A DNA stretch of 46,573 nt from Actinoallomurus sp. (GTDB lineage Bacteria; Actinomycetota; Actinomycetes; Streptosporangiales; Streptosporangiaceae). A program made the position numbers and the translations under genes. This document shows positions 8,934 through 17,314 of the stretch, piece after piece (position 1 is the stretch's first letter; each line of letters opens with the position of its first letter). The DNA lies in assembly GCA_025964625.1 (NCBI GenBank), contig JAOPYL010000004.1:1-46573 (forward strand), written 5' to 3'. The notes beneath the pieces are model-generated. The model did not search any database, was not told where the DNA came from, and saw only the letters and a program-made list of their open reading frames with translations.

Positions 8934-9893
8934 ATGTTTCGCTTCATCATCCGGCGGCTGCTGTTCGGGATCCTGGTTCTGTGGCTGGTGTCGTCGACCG
9001 TCTTCGGCCTCCTCCATCTGTCCCCGACACCGGTGGAGAAGATGATCGCGGGCCCCCGGGCCTCCGCCGCGACGGTCGCGCTGATCAGGCACAACCTGGG
9101 GCTGGACAGGCCGTTCCTGATTCAGTACTGGAGCTTCCTGAAGAACACCTTCACCGGCGACCTGGGGTACTCCTACGTCACCCAGTCGAAGGTCGCGTCC
9201 TTGATCGCGGACCGGCTGCCGGCCACCCTGTGGCTGGTGTTCGGCGCCGCCGTCCTGTGGTTCGTGGGCGGCATCACGACCGGTGTGCTCAGCGCCACCA
9301 AGGCGCGCGGCCTCCTCGACCGCGTCTCGACGGTGTTCGTGCTCATCGGCCTGTCCATCCCGCCGTTCCTGATGGCGCTCCTGCTGCTGTTCCTGTTCTT
9401 CACCAAGTTCGGCGACTGGGGCATCCACCTGTTCCAGCCCGGGCAGTACGTCTCGCCGCTCGCCGACCCGACGATGTTCCTGCAGCGCATGATCCTGCCG
9501 TGGCTCGCGCTGGCGTTCCTGATCGTCGCGACGTACACCCGGCTGACCCGCGGATCGATGATGGACGTCCTCAGTGAGGACTACATCCGCACGGCGCGGG
9601 CCAAGGGCCTGTCCGAGCGGCGGGTCGTCTACCGGCACGGCCTGCGCGCCGCGCTGACGCCCGTCATCACCCAGTTCGGCGTTGACCTGGGTGCGCTGAT
9701 CGGCTCGACGATCGTGACCGAGAAGGTGTTCGGCCTGCAGGGCATCGGCCAGCTCGTCTACTCGTCGATCGTCCAGGGCGACACCCCGGTGATCCTCGGC
9801 GTGACGCTGCTGACGGCGCTGTTCGTGGTCGTGGCGAACCTGATCGTCGACATCGGTTACTCCTTCCTCGATCCGCGCGTCCGCCTCGACTGA
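8934..9893 (+). CDS. ABC transporter permease, DppB/OppB type
   Basis: Second membrane subunit, 319 aa, with six predicted helices. The N-terminus MFRFIIRRLLFGILVLWLVS and the RHNLGLDRPFLIQYW loop are hallmarks of the B subunit; the EAA loop is DYIRTARAKGLSERRVVYRHGLR. It begins 9 nt after the previous gene and closes the operon, followed by a hairpin at 9931–9963. The common operon order is A-B-C-D-F; here it is A-D-F-C-B. Confidence 0.95.
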   Translation: MFRFIIRRLLFGILVLWLVSSTVFGLLHLSPTPVEKMIAGPRASAATVALIRHNLGLDRPFLIQYWSFLKNTFTGDLGYSYVTQSKVASLIADRLPATLWLVFGAAVLWFVGGITTGVLSATKARGLLDRVSTVFVLIGLSIPPFLMALLLLFLFFTKFGDWGIHLFQPGQYVSPLADPTMFLQRMILPWLALAFLIVATYTRLTRGSMMDVLSEDYIRTARAKGLSERRVVYRHGLRAALTPVITQFGVDLGALIGSTIVTEKVFGLQGIGQLVYSSIVQGDTPVILGVTLLTALFVVVANLIVDIGYSFLDPRVRLD

Positions 9894-9930
9894 GCGACGG
9901 CCGCGGCTCTGGACGGCCGCTCCGGCGAAT

Positions 9931-9963
9931 TCGGCCGGTCGCCCCCTGCGGGCGGCCGGCCGA
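9931..9963 (+). terminator. Hairpin closing the ABC operon
   Basis: A 14-bp G/C-rich stem (9931–9944 with 9950–9963, one G·U) and a 5-nt loop, 37 bp after the last permease stop. No T-run follows. Confidence 0.75.
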
Positions 9964-10000
9964 TTCCATGTCAGCCTCCCCCTGTTCGCTGATCTAGGCT

Positions 10001-11311
10001 GTGCCCGTGTCCTACGCGACGGACCTGCGACTGGTCATCAAGGGCCGGGACTTCCGCCGCCTGTTCGCCACGCGGGTGGTCTCCGCCCTGTCCGACGGCG
10101 TGTTCCAGGTGGGCGTCGCGGGATACGTCCTCTTCTCCCCCGAGCGGGAGGCCACCGCGGCGCAGGCGGCCGGCGCCGCGGCCGTGCTGCTGCTCCCCTA
10201 CTCGTTCCTCGGGCCGTTCGCCGGCGTCTTCATCGACCGGTGGCGGCGCCGCGAGATCCTCGTCTACGCCCCCCTGATCCGTGCTCTCGCGGTGGCCGGC
10301 ACGGCGGCGCTGCTCGCGTACGGCCATGACGGCGTCCTGTTCCTCCTCGCCGCGCTGATCGTGCTGGGCGTCAACCGGTTCTTCCTGTCGGCGTTGTCGG
10401 CCGCGCTCCCGCACGTGGTCGAGCGCCGTGAGCTGATCACCGCCAACGCGGTGTCGGTCACCTCGGGGACGATCGCGGCCTTCGCCGGGGCCGGCGTGGG
10501 ATACCCCCTGCGGCTGCTGTTCGGCGCCGACCGGCACGGCACCGCGCTGATCCTGCTCTGCGCCGCCGTCGCGTACGCCGCCACCGCGCTCGTCGCCAGG
10601 CCCCTCGGACGCGACCTGCTCGGCCCGGAGCTCCACGCGGCCCGGCCAGAGACCGGTGAGGCGGTGCGCCGCGTGCTCCGCGGGCTACTCGACGGCGCCC
10701 GCCACGTCCGTGAACGCCGGGCGGCCGCCGCCGCGCTCGGCGCGATCGGTGTCCACCGGTTCCTGTACGGCATCACGACGATCATGACCGTGCTGCTCTT
10801 CGGGAACTACTTCGCCAAGAGCGCCCAGGCCGGGATGGGCGGGTTCGCGATCGTCCTCGTCGTGTCCGGCATCGGCTACTTCCTGGCCGCCGTGATCACC
10901 CCTCCGATCACCGAGCGGATCCGCAAAGAGACGTGGATCACCATCCAGCTCGGGTTCGCCGCCGTGGCCGAGGTGGTCTTCGCCGCCCCGTTCTCCCCGA
11001 TCCCCTTCATCATGGGCGGCTTCCTGCTGGGCATCGTGTCCCAGGGCGTGAAGCTCTGCGTGGACACGATCGTGCAGACGGCCGTCCTCGACCCCTATCG
11101 GGGCCGGGTGTTCTCCTTGTACGACATGATCTTCAATGGCCTTTTCGTCGCCGGCTTCGCGGTCGCGGCCGCCATGCTGCCGCCCACCGGCAAGTCCTAC
11201 GCCGCGCTGGCCGTCATAGGTGGCGGCTACGCCCTCGGCGCACTCGGCTACTGGCTTGCCGCCAGAAACACACCGAGGCTTGCCACCGCCCGTAGTGACC
11301 TGAGGGCGTGA
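10001..11311 (+). CDS. Major facilitator superfamily transporter
   Basis: A 436-aa integral membrane protein with about 12 helices. The N-terminal RLFATRVVSALSDGVFQVGVAGYVLF and the loop FIDRWRRREILVYAPLIRA (the MFS motif A region between helices 2 and 3) place it with drug-exporter-like MFS proteins. Substrate is unknown. GTG codons at 10001 and 10007 are both possible starts; neither has a clear ribosome-binding site, so the transcript may be nearly leaderless. It converges on bioA, 82 bp away. A comparable MFS gene occurs near pcnA in streptomycetes, from memory of synteny. Confidence 0.88.
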   Translation: MPVSYATDLRLVIKGRDFRRLFATRVVSALSDGVFQVGVAGYVLFSPEREATAAQAAGAAAVLLLPYSFLGPFAGVFIDRWRRREILVYAPLIRALAVAGTAALLAYGHDGVLFLLAALIVLGVNRFFLSALSAALPHVVERRELITANAVSVTSGTIAAFAGAGVGYPLRLLFGADRHGTALILLCAAVAYAATALVARPLGRDLLGPELHAARPETGEAVRRVLRGLLDGARHVRERRAAAAALGAIGVHRFLYGITTIMTVLLFGNYFAKSAQAGMGGFAIVLVVSGIGYFLAAVITPPITERIRKETWITIQLGFAAVAEVVFAAPFSPIPFIMGGFLLGIVSQGVKLCVDTIVQTAVLDPYRGRVFSLYDMIFNGLFVAGFAVAAAMLPPTGKSYAALAVIGGGYALGALGYWLAARNTPRLATARSDLRA

Positions 11312-11336
11312 GCGAGCCCCCGGAGCAGAGGATCCC

Positions 11337-11399
11337 AGGTGACCCGTCGGCCCCGGCCGAGGGCGCGCCGGAGCCGGCGTCCCGCGTGTCCGGTCACCT
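11337..11399. repeat. Inverted repeat between MFS and bioA stops
   Basis: AGGTGACC at 11337–11344 pairs with GGTCACCT at 11392–11399 across 47 G/C-rich bases. The right arm contains the bioA stop codon. It could act as a weak bidirectional terminator between the convergent genes; the long loop makes this uncertain. Confidence 0.35.
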
Positions 11400-12662
11400 C
11401 GCCTCGGCGGCGGCCACCATGGCGTCGGTGATCCGGGCCACGTCGGCGGGGCCGGTGACGTAAGGCGGCATCGTGTAGATCAGGTTGCGGAACGGACGCA
11501 GCCACACGCCGTGCGCCATGACGACGTCCTGCACCGCGGCCACATCCACCGGAGCGGTGGTCTCGATCACCCCGATCGCGCCGAGCACCCGCACGTCGGT
11601 CACGCCGGGCAGGTGGCGCGCCGGCTCAAGCCCCTCGGTAAGCGACTTCTCGATGCCGGCGACCTCGGCCCGCCAGTCGCGCTCCCGCAGCAGGCCGATC
11701 GACGCCACGGCGGCCGCGCAGGCGAGGGGGTTGGCCATGTAGGTCGGGCCGTGCATCAGCACGCCCGCCTCGCCCTCGCTGATCCCGCGGGCGACCCGGT
11801 CGGTGCACAGGGTCGCCGCCATCGTCAGGTATCCGCCGGTGAGCGCCTTGCCCACGCACATGATGTCCGGGCTGACCCCCGCGTGCTCGCAGCCGAACAG
11901 CGTGCCGGTGCGCCCGAACCCGGTGGCGATCTCGTCGAGGATCAACAGCACGTCGTGGCCGTCGGCGAGTTCCCGCAGCGTGCGCAGCCAGGCCGGGTCG
12001 TAGAAGCGCATGCCGCCCGCGCCCTGCACGACCGGCTCCACGATGATCGCCGCGAGCTCGTGGGCGTGCACGGCCACCAGGCGTTCGAGTTCGGCGGCGT
12101 ACGCCGGCTCATGCCGCACGGGCGGCATCGGCGCGAACACGTGCCCCGGCAGCAGGTCGGCGAACAGCTCATGCATGCCGCCGACCGGGTCGCACACCGC
12201 CATCGCGCCGAACGTGTCGCCGTGGTAGCCGCCGCGCACGGTGAGCAGCCGCGACTTGGCCGTACGGCCCCGCGAGCGCCAGAACTGCAGCGCCATCTTG
12301 ATCGCGACCTCGACCGACACGGACCCGGAGTCGGCGAAGAACACCTTCGTGAGCGGCTCCGGCGTGATGTCGATCAGCAGCCGCGCCAGCCGTACGGCGA
12401 GCGGGTGGGTGAGGCCGCCGAACATCACGTGCGCCATGTCCTGGAGCTGACCGGCGACGGCCGCGTCGAGGACGGGATGGCGGTACCCGTGGATGGCCGC
12501 CCACCACGACGACATGCCGTCGACCAGCTCCCGGCCGTCGGCCAGCGTCAGGCGCACGCCCTTCGCCGACACGACGGGATGGACCGGCGCCGTCCCCGGC
12601 ATGGGGGCGTAGGGATGCCAGATGTGCTCCCGGTCGAACGCGAGCAGCTCCTCAGAGGACAT
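11394..12662 (-). CDS. bioA: Adenosylmethionine-8-amino-7-oxononanoate aminotransferase
   Basis: Transfers an amino group from S-adenosylmethionine to KAPA to give DAPA in biotin synthesis, using PLP in the cytosol. The 422-aa protein matches BioA throughout: [14 protein letters not shown] near the N-terminus, [20 protein letters not shown], the [11 protein letters not shown] motif, and [15 protein letters not shown] with the PLP lysine at residue 272. Length is normal. No bioF, bioD or bioB is nearby, so the rest of the pathway must be elsewhere or BioA is an isolated copy. Its promoter lies in the short 23-bp gap before pcnA, or it is read from pcnA, which runs in the opposite sense of none: both genes are on the minus strand, so bioA is downstream of pcnA and probably co-transcribed. 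Confidence 0.95.
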   Translation of the reverse strand: MSSEELLAFDREHIWHPYAPMPGTAPVHPVVSAKGVRLTLADGRELVDGMSSWWAAIHGYRHPVLDAAVAGQLQDMAHVMFGGLTHPLAVRLARLLIDITPEPLTKVFFADSGSVSVEVAIKMALQFWRSRGRTAKSRLLTVRGGYHGDTFGAMAVCDPVGGMHELFADLLPGHVFAPMPPVRHEPAYAAELERLVAVHAHELAAIIVEPVVQGAGGMRFYDPAWLRTLRELADGHDVLLILDEIATGFGRTGTLFGCEHAGVSPDIMCVGKALTGGYLTMAATLCTDRVARGISEGEAGVLMHGPTYMANPLACAAAVASIGLLRERDWRAEVAGIEKSLTEGLEPARHLPGVTDVRVLGAIGVIETTAPVDVAAVQDVVMAHGVWLRPFRNLIYTMPPYVTGPADVARITDAMVAAAEAR

Positions 12663-12685
12663 GCGTCAGAATGATGCACCCTCGG

Positions 12686-14113
12686 TCAGCCCTGGTCACG
12701 CGCCCACTCCCGGAGGGCCTGGGCGGCGGCCTCCTTGCCGATCGGGCCGCCGTCGAGCCGCAGGTCGAGCAGGAACTTGTAGGCCTTCCCGACGGCGGGT
12801 CCCGGCTCGATGCCGAGGATCTGCTGGATCTCGTTCCCGTCGAGTTCGGGGCGAATCCTGGCCAGCTCCTCCTCCTGCTCCAGCCTGGCGATCCGCCGCT
12901 CCAGCTCGTCATAGGTGCGGGCCAGGGCCGCCGCCTTGCGCTTGTTGCGGGTGGTGCAGTCGGCGCGGGTCAGCTTGTGCAGCCGGTGCAGCAGATGGCC
13001 GGCGTCGCGCACATATCGGCGCACCGCCGAGTCGGTCCACTCGCCCTTGCCGTACCCGTGGAAGCGCAGGTGCAGCTCGACCAGCCGGGACACGTCCGCG
13101 ATGATCTCCTTGGGGTACCGCAGCGCGGCGAGCCGGACCTTGCTCATCGACGCGCCCACGACCTCGTGGTGGTGGAACGTCACGCGGCCGCCCTCGACGA
13201 ACGACCGGGTCTTGGGCTTGCCGATATCGTGCAGCAGCGCGGCCAGCCGCAGGACCAGGTCCGGGCCTTCCTCCTCCTGCGCTATGGCCTGCTCCAGGAC
13301 GATCAGCGAATGGTCGTACACGTCCTTGTGCCGGTGATGCTCGTCGATCTCCAGGCGGAGCTTCGGCAGCTCCGGAAGCACCTGGTCGGCCAGGCCGGTG
13401 TCGACGAGGAGCGCGAGGCCGTCGCGGGGATGGGCGCCGGTCAGCAGCTTGGACAGCTCGTCGCGGATCCGCTCGGCCGAGACGATCTCGATGCGGCCCG
13501 CCATGGCCGTCATGGCCGCCACGACCGCCGGGTCGACGGTGAAGCCGAGCTGGGAGGCGAACCGGGCGGCCCGCAGCATCCGCAGCGGGTCGTCGCCGAA
13601 GGAGTCCTCGGGGCGTCCCGGCGTCCGGATCACCTTCGCCCGCAGGTCGTCCAGGCCGCCGTAGGGATCGACGAACTCGTGCCCGGGCAGCCGGGCGGCC
13701 ATCGCGTTCACCGCGAAGTCACGGCGCGCGAGGTCGTCGTCGAGCGACGTGCCGTACGCCACCTCCGGCTTGCGCGACTTCGGGTCGTAGGACTCACTCC
13801 GGTAGGTCGTGACCTCCACCCGGTGGTCTCCCTTGCGCAGGCCCACCGTGCCGAACTCGATGCCGATCGTCCATACGGCGTCCGCCCAGCCCTCGGCGAT
13901 CTCCAGGATTCGCTCCGGGTGGGCGTCGGTGGTGAAGTCGAGGTCGTTGACCGGCCGGCCCAGCAGGGCGTCCCTCACCGGACCGCCGACCAGGGCGAGT
14001 TCGTGTCCGGCGGCGGAGAACCGCCGGCCGAGCTCGTCGGCGAGTGGCGTCACGCGGCTCAGCAGCTGGGCGATGGCCGCGTGATGGTTCGAGGTCAGAT
14101 CGTCGTTCGGCAC
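12686..14113 (-). CDS. pcnA: CCA tRNA nucleotidyltransferase / polynucleotide adenylyltransferase family
   Basis: Adds or repairs the 3'-CCA of tRNAs. With the GTG at 14113 the protein is 475 aa, close to M. tuberculosis PcnA; a longer in-frame reading adds poorly conserved residues. The nucleotidyltransferase head shows GGPVRDALLG (residues 43–52) and DLDFTTD with catalytic carboxylates, then RRDFAVNAMA and EDSFGDDPLRMLRAARF. A C-terminal HD phosphohydrolase domain follows (LLHDIGKPKTR, and HHEVVGA). This activity matters here because tRNA-Ala at 46.3 kb has no encoded CCA. It is divergent from the YbaK-like gene. Whether it adds CCA or A tails is not readable from motifs alone. Confidence 0.93.
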   Translation of the reverse strand: MPNDDLTSNHHAAIAQLLSRVTPLADELGRRFSAAGHELALVGGPVRDALLGRPVNDLDFTTDAHPERILEIAEGWADAVWTIGIEFGTVGLRKGDHRVEVTTYRSESYDPKSRKPEVAYGTSLDDDLARRDFAVNAMAARLPGHEFVDPYGGLDDLRAKVIRTPGRPEDSFGDDPLRMLRAARFASQLGFTVDPAVVAAMTAMAGRIEIVSAERIRDELSKLLTGAHPRDGLALLVDTGLADQVLPELPKLRLEIDEHHRHKDVYDHSLIVLEQAIAQEEEGPDLVLRLAALLHDIGKPKTRSFVEGGRVTFHHHEVVGASMSKVRLAALRYPKEIIADVSRLVELHLRFHGYGKGEWTDSAVRRYVRDAGHLLHRLHKLTRADCTTRNKRKAAALARTYDELERRIARLEQEEELARIRPELDGNEIQQILGIEPGPAVGKAYKFLLDLRLDGGPIGKEAAAQALREWARDQG

Positions 14114-14229
14114 GGCAATCGAGCGTAGATCCTCGCAGGTGACAGACAAAATGAGAATGACCTCCCCCTTGATCCTCTTATGGGAGAAAATCGGGGTACG
14201 GTCGCAGAACAAGGCCACGGAGAACGACC

Positions 14230-14742
14230 ATGAAGGACGCACTCTCCATACATCACCTGCTGCTCGAGCGTCAGACGGCACACGAGATCGTGCGGCTGCC
14301 GCGCCACATCACCAGCGCGGACGAACTGCCCGAGGTGCTCGGCCTGCCGGCGCGCCGATGCCTGTGCACGCGCGTGTACGCCGATCGGGTCCTGACCACC
14401 GGCAACCTCGCGGCTGTGATCGTCGCCGCCGGAACCTGGCCGTCGCCGGACGTGGTGGCCGGTGCGCTGGACGTGCTCGCGGTGTGGCCCGCCCCCGATG
14501 ATCTGGTCAACGAGGCGACGGACTACGCGGCCGACCTGGTGGCTCCCCTGATGCTCCCGTCCGACATCATGATGCTGGTCGACCAGCGGGTGGCCCGCGT
14601 CGACGACGTTGTGTACACCGCGACCGGTGAGGCCTGCACCGCTCTCGGCATCCACACACTGGACCTGTTCGCGCTCTGCGAGGCCAGGCCGGTGCCGATC
14701 CCGCTCGTCGCCGGGGGCGCCCCCTGGAATCGTCCGGAGTAA
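14230..14742 (+). CDS. YbaK/EbsC-like (aminoacyl-tRNA deacylase-like) protein
   Basis: A 170-aa protein that fits the YbaK/aminoacyl-tRNA-editing fold: an N-terminal helix (HHLLLERQTAHEIVRLPRHI), a central strand region with LTTGNLAAVIVAAGTW, and a C-terminal block DLVAPLMLPSDIMMLVDQRVARVDDVVYTATGEACTALGI resembling the family's G-G-x-P and D-x-S/T core. In YbaK the conserved Lys after the first strands is catalytic; I do not see an obvious equivalent Lys here, so hydrolysis is doubtful. The start ATG follows GGAGAA. It is divergent from pcnA and 17 bp upstream of the NUDIX gene. The tRNA-related neighbour fits an editing or tRNA-sensing role, but this is inference. Confidence 0.7.
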   Translation: MKDALSIHHLLLERQTAHEIVRLPRHITSADELPEVLGLPARRCLCTRVYADRVLTTGNLAAVIVAAGTWPSPDVVAGALDVLAVWPAPDDLVNEATDYAADLVAPLMLPSDIMMLVDQRVARVDDVVYTATGEACTALGIHTLDLFALCEARPVPIPLVAGGAPWNRPE

Positions 14743-14759
14743 TGACCGAATACACATGA

Positions 14760-15260
14760 GTGGCTACTACCATTGCGGCCGTGCCCCGCCCGCGTAGACC
14801 GACTCGCCGACGGTTCCCCGGTCCGCCGGGCCGTCACCGTGAGGAGACGTCGGCCGGCGGCCTGGTCGTCGACGTCGCCGGTGCTCCGCGGGCCGCGCTG
14901 ATCGCGCGGTACGACCACGAAGGCCGGCTTCTGTGGTCGTTGCCCAAGGGCCACGTCGAGGCCGAGGAAACGATCGAGGAGGCGGCGGTGCGCGAGGTCG
15001 AGGAGGAGACCGGCATCCGCGGCCGGATCGTCGCCCCGCTCGGCGCCATCGACTACTGGTTCTCCGCCGACCGGCGCCGCATCCACAAGACGGTGCACCA
15101 CCATCTTCTGCTCGCCATCGGGGGGATCCTCTCGGACGCCGACCTGGAGGTCGCCAAGGTCGCGTGGGTCCCGCTCGACGAGGTGGCCGGCCGCCTCGCC
15201 CACGCGGACGAACGGCATCTCATGGTGAACGTGCCCACCCTGCTCGCGGGCACCACGTGA
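14760..15260 (+). CDS. NUDIX hydrolase (MutT4-like)
   Basis: Hydrolyses a nucleoside diphosphate linked to another moiety; substrate unknown. The 166-aa protein has a perfect NUDIX box, G64-x5-E70-x7-R78-E79-x2-E82-E83-x-G85-I86, with the metal-binding glutamates. The N-terminus is Arg/Pro-rich ([17 protein letters not shown]). GTG at 14760 is the start. It sits beside pcnA as mutT4 (Rv3908) does in M. tuberculosis. Its stop overlaps the GTG of the next gene (GTGA), so the two are translationally coupled. Confidence 0.9.
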   Translation: MATTIAAVPRPRRPTRRRFPGPPGRHREETSAGGLVVDVAGAPRAALIARYDHEGRLLWSLPKGHVEAEETIEEAAVREVEEETGIRGRIVAPLGAIDYWFSADRRRIHKTVHHHLLLAIGGILSDADLEVAKVAWVPLDEVAGRLAHADERHLMVNVPTLLAGTT

Positions 15261-17314
15261 GACGACTGCTCGCCTTCGTCGTTCCGCTGCTGCTCAGCGG
15301 AGGGCCCGCGCTCGCCGCGACGCCGGCCCACCCCGATTCCCGTTATGTCGCCCATGCCACCCTTTACCGCCAGCCAGCGGACAAGCTGCCCGTCGGCGTC
15401 ACCCTGAGCTCGGTCGGCCCCGGCAAGTACCTCACGACCGGCTCGACGCTGCGTGTGCGCGGTCAGGTGCTCAACCAGTCCGACGGCACGTACCAGCGGC
15501 TGTCGGCACGCCTCCGTTACAGCGGCCGCCCGTTCACCAGCCGGGGCGAGTTGGAGGCATACTCCGACGAAAAGGGCCTCGAACCGCAGCAGGCCGGGCC
15601 GCCCCGGCTCATCTCCACGGCCCTGCAGGCCGGCGGCCAGCAGGACTGGTCACTATCACTGCCGGTACGCCAGATGGGACTGCGCACCTTCGGCGTCTAC
15701 CCCGTCTCGGTGGAGGTCTACAACGCGGCCAACGTCGTCGTGGGCCGCCAGCGCACACTCGTCACGTACTACCCCAAGGGCACGGTCGCCAAGAAGACCA
15801 AGATCGCCTGGGTGTGGCCGATCGTCGACCAGCCGCATCGCGCGGACAACTCCACCTTCGTCGACGAGGGCCTCGAACGCCAGCTCGGCGGCGGCCGGCT
15901 CGCCGACCTCGTCACCGCGGCCGCCGGCACCACGACCCCCGTGAGCTGGCTCGTCGACCCCAGCCTGGTCGACGACGCGGCCCACATGGCCGACCCGAAC
16001 GGCTACACCCTCAAGAGCGGCGTGCAGCGGCCACAGATCGGCGCCGCGTCCAGCTGGCTCGCCTCGCTGCGCAGCGCGATCGGCGGCGAACGGCTGATCG
16101 CGACACCGTACGCCGATCCCGACGTGATGGCGCTCGCGCAGCACAACATGAGCAAGGACGTGAAGCTGGCCACCGACCCGGCGGTGCGCACCCTCGCCAA
16201 GGCCGGGCTGACCGGCGCGACCACCTCGGTGGCGATGCCCCCGGACGGGCTGGCCGACCAGGCCACGCTCGCCGCCCTGGTCGCGAGCGGATCCCGCACC
16301 ATCCTGCTGAGCAGTGCGATCCTGCCCGATGCCCAGGCCCAGACGTTCACCCCGAACCCCCTGGTGCGCAAGAACGTCTCCGGCTCGAACGTCAAGCTCA
16401 TCGCCTACGACGACACGCTGTACAAGGTGCTGTCCGCGGACATGAGCGAGCCGGGCAAGGCCGTCCTGGCCCAGCAGCGCTTTCTCGCCGAGACGGCCAT
16501 GATCACGGGTGAGCGGCCCCAGCAGTCCCGGACCGTGGTCGTCGCGCCGCCCCGCCGCTGGAGCCCCGACCCGGTGGTCGCCAAGACCCTGCTGAATTAC
16601 TCGGCCAAGGCGCCCTGGCTGCAGGCGGTCCCGCTCAGTGGCGTCGAGGCGCTGAGGCCGGTGAGCCGCACGTTCCAGCCGCAGAAGGACGATTCCGGCC
16701 TGAGCGGGTCCTACCTGCGGCAGGTCAAGGACCTGAACGGCCGGATCAGGCAGTTCAACTCGATCTTCCAGCTGTCGGACAGCGGCTTGGCGCTGGGCGT
16801 GCCGCGCGCCGAGTCGTCGGCGTGGAGCGGCCAGTCGCGACGTGGAGCGGCACTGCGCCAGACCCTGGACACCGAGCTGGGGCAGGCCGCCGCGAAGGTC
16901 AAGGTGCTCAACAACGGGATCACGCTGGTCGGCAAGTCCGCGCGAATCCCGATCACCATCTCCAACGGGCTCAGCAAGGGCACCGTGGTCGTCAAGCTGC
17001 ACGCCTACTCCCAGAACGACACGCGCCTGCGCGTGGACGGCATAGACCGCACGCTCACGCTCGACGCCGGGCACAAGGACCAGGTCACTCTCGACATGAA
17101 GGCCTCGGCCAACGGCCTCGCGTATGTCGACCTCGAGCTCCTGGCCCCCGACGGCCGCCCGTTCGGCGAGACGCGTGTGCTCCGCGTGCGCGCGACCGGC
17201 TACGGGCGGACGGCTCTCCTCATCACCGGCGTCTCACTTGCCGTACTCTTCCTCGGCGTCGGCATTCGCGTTCTACGGCGCAGAGCCGAGCGAGCGGAGG
17301 AGTCCGTTGACTGA
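15257..17314 (+). CDS. DUF6049 secreted/membrane-anchored protein
   Basis: A 685-aa envelope protein of unknown function (the Rv3909 position). Start GTG 15257 overlaps the NUDIX stop. It opens with a signal peptide ([20 protein letters not shown]) and ends with one membrane helix (about residues 650–672, [18 protein letters not shown]) and a short RRRAERAEE cytosolic tail. The bulk is thus extracellular. The conserved [19 protein letters not shown] segment near residue 178 is typical of the family. A C-terminal Ig-like part ([24 protein letters not shown]) lies before the anchor. Coupling to murJ suggests a role in wall precursor export or polymerisation. The family name is recalled rather than searched. 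Confidence 0.85.
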   Translation: MRRLLAFVVPLLLSGGPALAATPAHPDSRYVAHATLYRQPADKLPVGVTLSSVGPGKYLTTGSTLRVRGQVLNQSDGTYQRLSARLRYSGRPFTSRGELEAYSDEKGLEPQQAGPPRLISTALQAGGQQDWSLSLPVRQMGLRTFGVYPVSVEVYNAANVVVGRQRTLVTYYPKGTVAKKTKIAWVWPIVDQPHRADNSTFVDEGLERQLGGGRLADLVTAAAGTTTPVSWLVDPSLVDDAAHMADPNGYTLKSGVQRPQIGAASSWLASLRSAIGGERLIATPYADPDVMALAQHNMSKDVKLATDPAVRTLAKAGLTGATTSVAMPPDGLADQATLAALVASGSRTILLSSAILPDAQAQTFTPNPLVRKNVSGSNVKLIAYDDTLYKVLSADMSEPGKAVLAQQRFLAETAMITGERPQQSRTVVVAPPRRWSPDPVVAKTLLNYSAKAPWLQAVPLSGVEALRPVSRTFQPQKDDSGLSGSYLRQVKDLNGRIRQFNSIFQLSDSGLALGVPRAESSAWSGQSRRGAALRQTLDTELGQAAAKVKVLNNGITLVGKSARIPITISNGLSKGTVVVKLHAYSQNDTRLRVDGIDRTLTLDAGHKDQVTLDMKASANGLAYVDLELLAPDGRPFGETRVLRVRATGYGRTALLITGVSLAVLFLGVGIRVLRRRAERAEESVD

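Noticed and set aside
14140-14200. Zur/Fur-like box between pcnA and the YbaK-like gene
   Set aside because: AAAATGAGAATGA looks like half of a metal-regulator box, but the second half does not pair.
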